Shown: positions 16,994 to 25,190, counted from the first letter of the stretch. The stretch is DNA of 64,000 nt from Paenibacillaceae bacterium (GCA_004134985.1 REGQ01000015.1:62001-126000), one strand, 5' to 3'. Numbers and translations are program-made. Notes: a model not told the origin generated them from the sequence alone.

Positions 16994-18415
16994 TTAGCTT
17001 CTATGCAGCTTGTGTGCCTGATCAAATCGCTCGCGGCGCGGATCATCGCGCCATGAATCCCAGCTTAGTCCGACTTCCGACAAAATGTGCTCGATTCGTC
17101 TGCGAAAAGGCAGCCCTGCCCGAGTCAACTGGTCCTTCATGGGATCAATGCGGCCGTTTAGCTTGGCGGCGACCCACTCATCCAGTTCACGTTCGAATTG
17201 GTCGGCAAGCGTGGGCATTTGCTCCGCTACATTGTTCAATTCCTCCGGATCGGACAGCAAGTCGTACAATTCGCGCGGGGCCCTCTCGAACAGTCCGGCA
17301 TCATAGGTGCGGATGAATTTATAACGGTCCGTGCGAATGCCTCTAGCTGCCTGCCAGGCGCATTCACTCAAGTAAAGCCGCTCATTCGTTCCTTCGGCTT
17401 GCCCATGAATGGCAGGCCACAGGCTGCGGCCGTCCAGCCCGGGAGGATCGCCAAGCGCGGACAGCTCAATGCCCTCGGGCCGCTCGCTGCGCACTGCCTC
17501 AAGCAGCGTCGGCAGCAGGTCAACCTGCTGCACCATGCCGCTTACCCGCTTCCCTGCTGGCATCCGTCCAGGCCAGCGCATAATGACGGGAACATGGACC
17601 GTCGGCTCATACAGCCCGCAGTGATCCCAATAGATGCCATGCTCTGTCAGACTCTCTCCATGATCGCCGAACAGCACCAGCATTGTATCATCGTAAATGT
17701 TCAACGCCTTCAAGTGATGATCAAGTTCCTGCAGACGATCATCCAGATAGCGAATTTCCGCATCGTACAGCGCATTATAATATTCGGCATCGGTCACTGG
17801 TCCGATCATATCATAATGATGGTGCTTGAAGAAGGGGTACGCCAGATGATTGTAAGCCGTCTCCATGCTCTTATGATCCGGGTCATAGGGATCGCGTGTC
17901 TGATCATAGAACAGGTCAATGTAGTTTTTGGGCGGCAGGTAAGGGGTATGAGTATCCCAGTAATGAAGAAAAAGGAAAAATGACTCCTCCTTATGCTGCT
18001 CGATCCAAGGCATTGCCAAGTCATTGACCGTTCGTCCGTCAATCCAGCGTTTGCCCCCGACACTGTTCATGTAATAGCGGTAGCCTCTGGCAAACCACTC
18101 TTTCAATTGATACAAATTATCTACGGCGCCGGTCGTAAATCCGGCACTGCGCATCATCGAGGGCAGCCAGGGAACCGTCTTCGGCAGCTCTGTCAACCCT
18201 GAGCCATGGGAGACGATCCCGGTTGTCAGCCCCACCTTCCCTGTGAAAATCCCCGTATGCGCCACCTCGGTTGGAATATCGGCTGCATAGGCTTTTTCGA
18301 ACAGTACACCTTCTCGTGCGATCTCATCCATGTAGGGACTTGTCGGTTTGTTATAGCCGTAGCTGCCAAGCCGATTAGCGCGCAGTGTATCAAGGGAAAC
18401 AAAAATAATTTTCAT
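16994..18415 (-). CDS. Alkaline-phosphatase-superfamily enzyme, Thr-type (annotated sulfatase-like)
   Basis: A 473-residue cytoplasmic protein with the sulfatase fold. The first metal ligand region reads VSLDTLRANRLGSYGY and the late one LVLFGDHGESLTEHG, with HVPVIMRWPG after it. The CxPxR signature is absent: counting back from the conserved TG, the nucleophile position is the Thr of IPTEVAHTGIFTG. Thr at this position is known from phosphotransferases and nucleotide phosphodiesterases of the superfamily, so a sulfatase reaction is doubtful. ATG at 18415 overlaps the cysC stop by 4 nt. It is paralogous to the protein at 20084-21574 (shared YGYxKxTxP, GVLFE, SIPT/DIPT). Confidence 0.85.
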   Translation of the reverse strand: MKIIFVSLDTLRANRLGSYGYNKPTSPYMDEIAREGVLFEKAYAADIPTEVAHTGIFTGKVGLTTGIVSHGSGLTELPKTVPWLPSMMRSAGFTTGAVDNLYQLKEWFARGYRYYMNSVGGKRWIDGRTVNDLAMPWIEQHKEESFFLFLHYWDTHTPYLPPKNYIDLFYDQTRDPYDPDHKSMETAYNHLAYPFFKHHHYDMIGPVTDAEYYNALYDAEIRYLDDRLQELDHHLKALNIYDDTMLVLFGDHGESLTEHGIYWDHCGLYEPTVHVPVIMRWPGRMPAGKRVSGMVQQVDLLPTLLEAVRSERPEGIELSALGDPPGLDGRSLWPAIHGQAEGTNERLYLSECAWQAARGIRTDRYKFIRTYDAGLFERAPRELYDLLSDPEELNNVAEQMPTLADQFERELDEWVAAKLNGRIDPMKDQLTRAGLPFRRRIEHILSEVGLSWDSWRDDPRRERFDQAHKLHRS

Positions 18416-19086
18416 ATATGCTCCCCTAGCCAGAATGCAGGGGTTGCAGCAGGTGTAGAGCCTTCAGAAGTTTCAGGCGCTTCAGAAACTTTAGACGCTT
18501 TGGAAACTTCAGGAACGATAGCATGCAGGTTGTTCATCTTGCCCGACTGATAAAGCCACTCCGTAATAAGATGGCAGTTTTCCGCAAGCGATATCACATC
18601 GGTACGTACCGTAATGTGCGGACGCTCCGGTATATCATAAGGGTCTGAAATGCCTGTAAAATGCCCGATTTCTCCTCGCCGCGCTTTCGCATACAGCCCT
18701 TTGACATCCCGGCGCTCGCATTCCTCCAGCGGACAATTGACATACACTTCCACATAGCCTGGCAGTTCACTGCGCAGATAAGAACGCATTTCCCGGTAAG
18801 GGGAAATCGCCGTCACCAGCACAATGACACCGTTGCGTGCGAGCAGATTGGCTACGTATGCAATTCGTTTTATATTTTCCATCCGATCCTCTCTGCTGAA
18901 CCCAAGCCCTCGGCAGATCGTTTCGCGCAGTTCATCCCCGTCAAGCATCTCTACAGCATGCCCTGCCTTTCGCAGGTCGGCTGCCACGCGGGCGGCAGTC
19001 GTTGTTTTCCCGGAGCCGGACAATCCCGTAAACCACAGCACGGGCGCCTCATTCCTCACTTCTGCTCCATTCAGTTGACTGATCAT
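18412..19086 (-). CDS. cysC: Adenylylsulfate (APS) kinase-like protein
   Basis: A 224-residue P-loop kinase. It has GLSGSGKTT (Walker A, about residue 21), DGDELRE, the FSREDR loop, SPYREMR and the signature CERRDVKGLYAKAR then FTGISDPYD of APS kinases, which convert APS to PAPS with ATP. The core ends near residue 190; a Ser/Glu/Lys/Ala-rich tail of about 32 residues with KASKVSEAPETSEG follows and is not part of the family. No ATP sulfurylase, PAPS reductase or sulfotransferase is adjacent. It overlaps its neighbours by 4 nt on both sides, between an oxidoreductase and a Thr-type AP-superfamily gene. A related kinase acting on a different substrate is possible. Confidence 0.88.
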   Translation of the reverse strand: MISQLNGAEVRNEAPVLWFTGLSGSGKTTTAARVAADLRKAGHAVEMLDGDELRETICRGLGFSREDRMENIKRIAYVANLLARNGVIVLVTAISPYREMRSYLRSELPGYVEVYVNCPLEECERRDVKGLYAKARRGEIGHFTGISDPYDIPERPHITVRTDVISLAENCHLITEWLYQSGKMNNLHAIVPEVSKASKVSEAPETSEGSTPAATPAFWLGEHI

Positions 19087-20087
19087 CGGAACGCTTCGAC
19101 CTCCATTGGCAGGCCGCCCCGCTGATGGGAGCGGATTGCCGCTTCAATAACTTCCTGCGCTGCCAGCGCGTCCGCCCCGGAAGCATCCATCGCTTCCGGC
19201 AGCGTTCCCGCTTTAACCTGCTCGATGAACCGGTTAATTCGGTGGCTGAATGTATCGTCAAATCCTTGCATGCCGCCAAACAGCGGATTGCGGACAACGG
19301 TCAAATCGTCCGCATGATGCGGATAATAAGTCATGCTCTCATACACATTATCAATGACAAAACGTCCGTCGCTGCCGCCCACCTCGCAAAATTCAATCGG
19401 ATGGCGCATCGACATATCATAGCTGCCTGTCAGATGTCCTACAGCCCCGGACTTGAATTGCATATTGACGGACACGGTAGACCAGGATTGCCGTCCCGGC
19501 GCTTTGGTCATAAACGACTGCACGCGTGCGATGTCGCCGCCATAATAGCGCATGACATCAATCGAATGGGGGTGCAATGCGCGCATATGCAAATATTCAC
19601 TATCATCGGCAGGATTTCGAATTGTCAGTCTCATATTAATAAACAATACCTCACCCAGCTTGCCGCCTGCAACAAGTTCTTTGGCACGGTAGGCGGCCGG
19701 GGCAAAGCGGTGATTCAGATTGCAGCCGAGCTGCAGTCCGCGTTCCCGCGCGAATGCTACCATCTGCCGAGCTTCATCGATATCGGGGGAAATCGGCTTT
19801 TCCACGAGCACCGCCTTCCCCGCTTCAAGCGATTGCATGACCGGAACAAAGTGATGGCTTCCCTTGTCATGCCCACCCGTTGCGACGACAACGACATCAA
19901 CCTGCTCCAAACGTAGCAATTCACCCAGGTCCGTATAAGCTGGCACACCGAATTCGTTCCCCGCCTGTTCAGCCCGTTCCGCCATCAAGTCACACACTGC
20001 GGCAAGCTTTGCATCCGGATGACGCAAATAATTGCGGCAATGCAGTTTGCCAATATTGTTTACACCGACTACTGCGACATTTATCAT
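19083..20087 (-). CDS. Gfo/Idh/MocA family oxidoreductase
   Basis: A 334-residue NAD(P)-dependent dehydrogenase of sugars or cyclitols. The Rossmann start is VAVVGVNNIGKLHCRNY, the catalytic region VLVEKPIS (about residue 98) is intact, and GCNLNHRF follows. The C-terminal half is the usual beta-sheet substrate domain with a histidine in RALHPHSIDV. It is clearly paralogous to the protein at 22423-23529 (shared GCNLNH and IDEAR). Both ends overlap neighbouring genes by 4 nt, so translation is coupled; its own ribosome binding site is weak. Confidence 0.9.
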   Translation of the reverse strand: MINVAVVGVNNIGKLHCRNYLRHPDAKLAAVCDLMAERAEQAGNEFGVPAYTDLGELLRLEQVDVVVVATGGHDKGSHHFVPVMQSLEAGKAVLVEKPISPDIDEARQMVAFARERGLQLGCNLNHRFAPAAYRAKELVAGGKLGEVLFINMRLTIRNPADDSEYLHMRALHPHSIDVMRYYGGDIARVQSFMTKAPGRQSWSTVSVNMQFKSGAVGHLTGSYDMSMRHPIEFCEVGGSDGRFVIDNVYESMTYYPHHADDLTVVRNPLFGGMQGFDDTFSHRINRFIEQVKAGTLPEAMDASGADALAAQEVIEAAIRSHQRGGLPMEVEAFR

Positions 20088-21574
20088 TGCTGTCCAACCC
20101 GCTTTTTCCGCTTTTTCTTCTCCTGCAGCGATTTCGCCTGCTTGCTGGAACCAATATAAAGCGCGTCGTAAGCATCCTGGGAAGAAGTAAACGATACATC
20201 CTTGCCGTGCCAGTTCAAATTGGTATAGATCGGATTCGTCCGCTTCGTCTCCTGCTCGCGCCTGGCGATATAATTAAACATGCGCTGCTCCAGAAGCTTT
20301 ACCACCTCCGGCTCTTGTTCAGCCAGATTCACTTTTTCTTCAGGGTCCTGGATCAAATTATAAAGTTCGGTTTCCGGCTTAAAATGAAAGTCCGGCTCCA
20401 GCGCCCGAATCAGCTTCCATTCCGGCGTTCGCCAGCCATGCTTGCGCATCCATGTACATTCGGTAAGATAAAATTCACTGCGCGCCTGATCCTTTCCCTG
20501 CACTGCATCGAGCAGGTTTCGGCCATCAAAGCTGATTCCGCTCTCAATACCGAGCAATTCTAGGACGGTCGGCATAATATCCTGGATCAGCGATACATTC
20601 GGCACCCGCACCCCTGCAGGCAGCTTGCCCGGGAACTTCAAGATCAGCGGTACAACAAGCGTGCAATCATACAGCCCATGGTGGTCAAAATAACAATCAT
20701 GCTCATACAATGTTTCACCATGATCGCTCGTTATGACGACAAGCGTCTCTTCCTCGACCCCTAGCGCCTCCAATTTCGCAAACAGCGTTTGGATACAAGC
20801 GTCCATATAAGCGACTGCGCCATCATACTGTGCCGACACATATTCCTGATCCGTCACCCCTTCAGGAATCCACGATTGCAGGAAATCCGCGAACGGCTTG
20901 AAGGCATAGACCGGCTCCATCGACTGGTTGGCCGGGTCCTTCTCATCCTTGCCATAGAACATCCGCTCATAAGGAGCCGGCGGCAAGTACGGGGAATGCG
21001 GGTCCATATGGCGCATGAACAGGAAGAACGGCTTATCGTCCGCAGCGAGCCGCTCCAGCTCAGGAATGGCGACATTGTTCAAGCTTTGCGCTTTCGGAGC
21101 GCGTCCGGTTTCGTCTGGCTGCCATGACTCGTAGTCCAGATACGTGTGAAATCCGCGCGCCGAAGGATTGCCGGTAAAGCCGATGCAAGTCGTATTGTAG
21201 CCCTCATCCGCCAGCACCTCCGCCATTGTGCGAACATGCTCGCCCAGCGGGCCGACATGTCGCAAAGCGACAACATCGGTGCCGAACACGTCCATCCCGG
21301 TCAGCATCGCCGCATAGGCAGGCGTTGTTGGAATACTCGGACTGAAGTGCTGCTCGAACAGCACGCCTTGCGAAGCGATGCGGTCCAGATGCGGCGTAGT
21401 TTGCTTCGGATAGCCATAACTGCTCATATGATCGCGGCGCAGACTGTCGATTCCAAAAAAGATGACATTCGGCTTACCGTTCGTTTTTACATGCAATTCG
21501 TCTTTCAATTCGTCATTCAATTTGCTGTTCGATTTACTAGTCGATTTGCTACTCGATTTTTTATGCTCGGACAT
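20084..21574 (-). CDS. Alkaline-phosphatase-superfamily enzyme, Thr-type (annotated sulfatase-like)
   Basis: A 496-residue protein. A 30-residue low-complexity N-terminus rich in Ser, Lys and Asn precedes the fold. The metal-binding strand is PNVIFFGIDSLRRD, and ITSDHGETLYEHD provides the second site. Where sulfatases have CxPxR this protein has TTPAY, within SIPTTPAYAAMLTG, so Thr is the likely nucleophile and the Arg is lost; only the Pro is kept. ATG at 21574 (MSEH) has GGAGG 8 nt upstream and is preferred over the ATG at 21580. It overlaps the downstream oxidoreductase gene by 4 nt. Transferase or phosphodiesterase activity is as likely as sulfatase. Confidence 0.85.
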   Translation of the reverse strand: MSEHKKSSSKSTSKSNSKLNDELKDELHVKTNGKPNVIFFGIDSLRRDHMSSYGYPKQTTPHLDRIASQGVLFEQHFSPSIPTTPAYAAMLTGMDVFGTDVVALRHVGPLGEHVRTMAEVLADEGYNTTCIGFTGNPSARGFHTYLDYESWQPDETGRAPKAQSLNNVAIPELERLAADDKPFFLFMRHMDPHSPYLPPAPYERMFYGKDEKDPANQSMEPVYAFKPFADFLQSWIPEGVTDQEYVSAQYDGAVAYMDACIQTLFAKLEALGVEEETLVVITSDHGETLYEHDCYFDHHGLYDCTLVVPLILKFPGKLPAGVRVPNVSLIQDIMPTVLELLGIESGISFDGRNLLDAVQGKDQARSEFYLTECTWMRKHGWRTPEWKLIRALEPDFHFKPETELYNLIQDPEEKVNLAEQEPEVVKLLEQRMFNYIARREQETKRTNPIYTNLNWHGKDVSFTSSQDAYDALYIGSSKQAKSLQEKKKRKKRVGQQ

Positions 21575-21586
21575 CGTCATTTCCTC

Positions 21587-22390
21587 CTATCGCGCGTTTA
21601 GCTGCTTCAAAATCGCATTCAAGTACCCGTAAGATTCCGCTGCTACGATGGATACATCAGCCAGCGTATGATCAGGCCCCGCACCGATTACTTCAAGCAC
21701 AACCGGCCCCTCATAGCCTCCATCGACCATCGCCTTGCAGTAGCCGTACAAGTCAATATCGCCCCGTCCACAAGCTTGCAGTGCAATGGGTCCCGGCCCT
21801 TGCTCGCGGCCTTTGCAGTCGCGAATATGCACATGCTTCACCCTGCTTAATACGGCGGGCAGCGCTTCTTCCGCATTTTCCAGTGCGCGGTGAATGTGGC
21901 TAGGGTCCATATCGATGCCAAATGACTGCGACGCAATTGCCTCCATCGCCTGAAGTGTCGTCGGCGTATTGTAAATCGCATTGCCGACATGCGCTTTGAC
22001 GCAGAGCGTTACGCCGAATGATTCCGCTTTGTCAGCCAGCTTCGCCAACGTTTCAATGGATGCCTCCACGTCCCCTTCCACGCCCGCCTTGCCCCCTGGG
22101 CCAATATTGACGACCGGGATGCCGATTTCGGCAGCCGCTTCAAAAGCTCTTATCAGCCGCTCCTCATCGAGTGAAGCAACTTCTGTCGACAGCCATTGCA
22201 GCCCGTTGCCTTCGACAATCGCCTGCAACTCCTGTTTTTGCGCCTTCCAGTTATTTAAGTCAAGATGCTCGCACATGCCGCTAATCGCCGCAATTTCAAT
22301 GCCATCATAACCGCAGCGAGCGATCTGCTGCGCCGCCGTTGCAAAATCAAACTGCTTGAACAAAACCGAGTTAACGCCTAATTTGATCAT
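21587..22390 (-). CDS. Sugar phosphate isomerase/epimerase (TIM barrel)
   Basis: A 267-residue xylose-isomerase-like TIM-barrel protein. The start MIKLGVNSVLF, the GYDGIEIA strand, VVNIGPGG, the GIDMDPSHIH segment and HVHIRDCKG with GRGDIDL are typical of the AP-endonuclease-2/IolE-like superfamily, where Glu, Asp and His bind a divalent metal. Such enzymes act as epimerases, isomerases or dehydratases next to Gfo/Idh oxidoreductases in inositol and rare-sugar pathways. ATG at 22390 has AGGAGG upstream. Only 12 nt separate its stop from the chosen start of the downstream sulfatase-like gene. Confidence 0.9.
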   Translation of the reverse strand: MIKLGVNSVLFKQFDFATAAQQIARCGYDGIEIAAISGMCEHLDLNNWKAQKQELQAIVEGNGLQWLSTEVASLDEERLIRAFEAAAEIGIPVVNIGPGGKAGVEGDVEASIETLAKLADKAESFGVTLCVKAHVGNAIYNTPTTLQAMEAIASQSFGIDMDPSHIHRALENAEEALPAVLSRVKHVHIRDCKGREQGPGPIALQACGRGDIDLYGYCKAMVDGGYEGPVVLEVIGAGPDHTLADVSIVAAESYGYLNAILKQLNAR

Positions 22391-22422
22391 ATTTATGGAT
22401 GCCTCCTGAACATTGATTTGGG

Positions 22423-23529
22423 TTATTTCATGGAATGCGGATCGCCATGCAGCGGCGGCAATGGATGCGGCCGCACCACTTCTCCGCCGCGCTCGTAGGA
22501 ATCAATGACTGCAAACGTATATTCCAATACTGCCAGCGCATCGCGTCCATTGGCACGGAGTTCCTCACGCGGCACCTGATTGGTGATATCCTCAAGAAAG
22601 GCGCGCAGTCGATTATTGAAGGTCACGTTAAAATCATTCGTACCGTAATCGGTTACTTCGGCTTCCGGCTGCTGACTGATCGCCGGGATACCCTTTTCGG
22701 CTTTCCAGTAAGAGACTTTCTCAACACAGTTTTCGATGCAAAACGTTCCTTTGGTGCCGGCCATCTCAAGACTCCACCAGCCGCCCAAGCCGTAGACCGC
22801 ATCGCCGCGCTGACTGAGCAAATACCCGACACCCCCGTTGGCAAATTTAACATGAATGCTATTGATGGACACCATCACATCACCTGCGCTTCTTCGGAAG
22901 CCAGGGCGGTCGGAGAACGTTTGAATATGCGTAATATCGCCGCAAAAATGGCGCATCACGCTGAACGGATGAGTAAGAAACGCCTTCATATGAAAGTAAG
23001 GATGCCCCTTTACTTTAGGCGACCCTGCGGGAGCGTAGCCGTCCTCCCCGCCGTTAAAGCCCATTTTGTGCAAACAGTAAACGAGTTCGCCTACCCCGCC
23101 GCTATCGATATACGACTTGGCTTTTTCCGCTGGCGGTGTAAAATAATGATTCAGATTGCAGCCCAGATATACTTTCTTCTTCTCCGCAAAAGCAACCAGT
23201 TCCCGCGCTTCATCGATATCATGGGCAATTGGCTTTTCCACAAGCACATGCTTGCCAGCCGCAATCGCCTCCATCGCCGGCTCAAAATGCCAGCTTCCAT
23301 TATCAATTCCGCCGGTGGTAATATCAACAATTTGCAGCTCCGGCTCATTGGCCAGCATTTCCTGCACGCTGTAGTAAGCTTTCACTCCATATTTGGCGGC
23401 GGCATCATCAGCCCGCTCCTTAACAACATCACACACGGCAATCAGATCTGCCAATGGTTCCTCCTGGTAGCAGCGTGCATGGTTATTGCCGATTCCGTTT
23501 AGTCCGACTATCCCTATTTTCAATGCCAT
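22423..23529 (-). CDS. Gfo/Idh/MocA family oxidoreductase
   Basis: A 368-residue NAD(P)-dependent oxidoreductase. The nucleotide-binding start is IGIVGLNGIGNNHARCY, the conserved VLVEKPIAHDIDEARE lies near residue 95-110, and GCNLNHYF follows. The substrate domain contains VKGHPYFHMKAFLTHPFSV with several histidines. It is a paralogue of the 19083-20087 protein and could act on a related intermediate. The gaps are 32 nt downstream and 35 nt upstream, so it is part of the same leftward unit. Confidence 0.9.
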   Translation of the reverse strand: MALKIGIVGLNGIGNNHARCYQEEPLADLIAVCDVVKERADDAAAKYGVKAYYSVQEMLANEPELQIVDITTGGIDNGSWHFEPAMEAIAAGKHVLVEKPIAHDIDEARELVAFAEKKKVYLGCNLNHYFTPPAEKAKSYIDSGGVGELVYCLHKMGFNGGEDGYAPAGSPKVKGHPYFHMKAFLTHPFSVMRHFCGDITHIQTFSDRPGFRRSAGDVMVSINSIHVKFANGGVGYLLSQRGDAVYGLGGWWSLEMAGTKGTFCIENCVEKVSYWKAEKGIPAISQQPEAEVTDYGTNDFNVTFNNRLRAFLEDITNQVPREELRANGRDALAVLEYTFAVIDSYERGGEVVRPHPLPPLHGDPHSMK

Positions 23530-23564
23530 CGCTTCTCAAACCCTCTCCTAATTAAATTAATGTA

Positions 23565-24668
23565 CTATACAGAATGGATGGCAGTATCGTCGAGCTTCAC
23601 TCTACGGCCCTCTCTTGCTGACACATAGCTTGCGAGCACCATGCGCAGCGATGTCCGTCCATCCTCTGCGGTAGCCAGCGGCTCCCGCTCGCCCCGCATA
23701 AATGCCGCAAGCGGCTCTGCAAGCGCCTGAATCCGTTGTGAATGCTGTGGGGGCGAAGCCCACTCACTTGTATGCCATTGGCCCGTCAGTTTAGAGTACC
23801 ATTTCAATCCCGGAGCATCGGCAGGTCGCGGCACATTACAGCTGACCGCATCCCCATAATTTTGAATGATTGTGCCATGTTCACAAATAATTTCTGTCGT
23901 ATTCTCGGCAGCTGCGCAAGCAAATGAACTGCTGATCTCGGCAAGCGGACCGTTTTTGTAGCGATAGATCACAATGCCCGTGTCCATCGGTATCCGTGGA
24001 TTGTAGAGCGACTCCACCTCTGCGGTAACGCTTTCAGGAACGCCGAGCAGCCAGTTGAAAAAATCTGCAGGATGCGCCGTGTCATCTGCCCATATATCCC
24101 GATTGTATGCCGGATTCACGTGCCAGGAATCGGCGAACTTCGGATCCAATCCAACTGATAGCCCATGTCTTCTGCGGATCATAAACACTTTCCCCAGCGT
24201 CTGCTCCTGCACCATTTGTTTCATTTGAATATTTTGCGGGTCAATTCTCATCTGCCAGGCCAGTGTAAATCGTACACCATGCCGGGTGACAGCCTTTACA
24301 ATTCGATCAGCCTCGGCCATCGTTAGCGCAAGCGGCTTCTGGACAATGATGGTCTTCCCTTTGCTTGCCGCCAGTTCGATCAATTCAGTATGCATCGAGG
24401 TTTCAGAGGCGATAACAACCGCCTGTATATCCGGGTCGTCCAACAGTCGCTCAACGTCCTTCTTTGCTTCCAAGCCGAACCATTGCCTTGCCTGCTCCAG
24501 TCTATTGTGATCATGATCCCACCCGGTAGCCACATGAATACCGTATTTGGGATTGTTAACCCACTCCTTGCAGTAAGCATTAACATGTCCATGCGCAAAA
24601 CCTAAAACTGCGATCTTGATCGGTTGCTTCATACTTTGGTTCACAACTTGACTCCCAGTTTGGTTCAC
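23565..24668 (-). CDS. Gfo/Idh/MocA family oxidoreductase, divergent QKP variant
   Basis: A 367-residue member of the family and the first gene of the leftward unit. The Rossmann start is IAVLGFAHGHVNAYC. The usual EKP motif is changed to VQKPLA (Glu to Gln), while the Lys, which is the catalytically important residue, is kept. The start may be GTG at 24668 (GGGGTG about 6 nt upstream) or ATG at 24632; the first codons contain a short direct duplication of GTGAACCAAA. It lacks the GCNLNH motif of the other two cluster members. Confidence 0.88.
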   Translation of the reverse strand: MNQTGSQVVNQSMKQPIKIAVLGFAHGHVNAYCKEWVNNPKYGIHVATGWDHDHNRLEQARQWFGLEAKKDVERLLDDPDIQAVVIASETSMHTELIELAASKGKTIIVQKPLALTMAEADRIVKAVTRHGVRFTLAWQMRIDPQNIQMKQMVQEQTLGKVFMIRRRHGLSVGLDPKFADSWHVNPAYNRDIWADDTAHPADFFNWLLGVPESVTAEVESLYNPRIPMDTGIVIYRYKNGPLAEISSSFACAAAENTTEIICEHGTIIQNYGDAVSCNVPRPADAPGLKWYSKLTGQWHTSEWASPPQHSQRIQALAEPLAAFMRGEREPLATAEDGRTSLRMVLASYVSAREGRRVKLDDTAIHSV

Positions 24669-24870
24669 AACGCACCCCGCTTTCGAAATCTAGAATTGGT
24701 TCTGCTGATTGCTAAACGGATTAAGTTTGATGAAGCTGTTTCTTCCGTACATATCCCCCATTATAGTCGCACCTCATCCCTTATTCATGGCGTATTCGGA
24801 CAACAGCATTATCGATTCGGACGGAATTTTTATTCGGGTGAATATCTCCATTCAGAAGGGATGGTTCACT
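24669..24870. promoter_or_regulatory. Divergent intergenic region
   Basis: Lies between the leftward cluster and the rightward repeat ORF and should carry both promoters. No convincing -35/-10 pair was found in either direction; TATAGT at about 24761 on the plus strand is only a weak -10. Confidence 0.3.
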
Positions 24871-25062
24871 ATGAACGAAACAACGGAAGTAGCTCTCAAT
24901 AGCAATCCGGCAAGTCCCATCTGGGGCATTACTGATGGTGACGATCCGGCAAGTTCCATTTGGGGCATTACTGACGGTGGCGATCCGGCAAGTTTAATTT
25001 GGGGCATTACTGATGATGGCGATCCGGCAAGTTCAATTTGGGGCATTACTGGTGATGGCTGA
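24871..25062 (+). CDS. 63-residue protein of four tandem 13-residue repeats
   Basis: The protein is an 11-residue leader (MNETTEVALNS) followed by four copies of a 13-residue unit: NPASPIWGITDGD, DPASSIWGITDGG, DPASLIWGITDDG and DPASSIWGITGDG. The 39-bp DNA units (24904-25059) differ partly at third codon positions, and the stop follows the last unit directly. AAGGGA stands 9 nt before the ATG. There is no Cys, no signal peptide and no membrane segment; the protein is acidic. The repeat-leader layout resembles multi-core precursors of modified peptides, but no modification enzyme is adjacent. I do not recognise a family. It could also be a non-coding tandem repeat. Confidence 0.6.
   Translation: MNETTEVALNSNPASPIWGITDGDDPASSIWGITDGGDPASLIWGITDDGDPASSIWGITGDG
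24904..25059. repeat. 39-bp tandem repeat, four copies
   Basis: ATCCGGCAAGT starts at 24905, 24944, 24983 and 25022, exactly 39 bp apart; TGGGGCATTACT is identical in all four. The array coincides with the repeat part of the 63-residue ORF. Confidence 0.9.
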
Positions 25063-25116
25063 CAAACCGCCATGCTCCCTTTGTTAAGGGGCTGTCTATT
25101 TCGTGGGGATCTTGCG

Positions 25117-25190
25117 CTAACGCTTGCCACAGCTCTTAATTGGCTTGAAATGACCCTTTTGCAAATCTAACGCTTCCCACAGCGCTTATT
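25117..25190. repeat. Direct repeat pair, 50-bp spacing
   Basis: CTAACGCTTGCCACAGCTCT (25117-25136) and CTAACGCTTCCCACAGCGCT (25167-25186) are 18/20 identical and 50 bp apart. Related CGTTAGAA/TAGCGTTCCAC motifs follow near 25297-25330. Confidence 0.55.

Noticed and set aside
22435-23502. Rightward 355-residue open frame
   Set aside because: It is antisense to a Gfo/Idh/MocA gene whose motifs are intact; long antisense frames are common in this GC range.
24852-25130. Leftward 92-residue frame over the 39-bp repeats
   Set aside because: The antisense frame is open for the same register reason; it lacks a ribosome binding site, while the rightward frame has one and stops right after the array.
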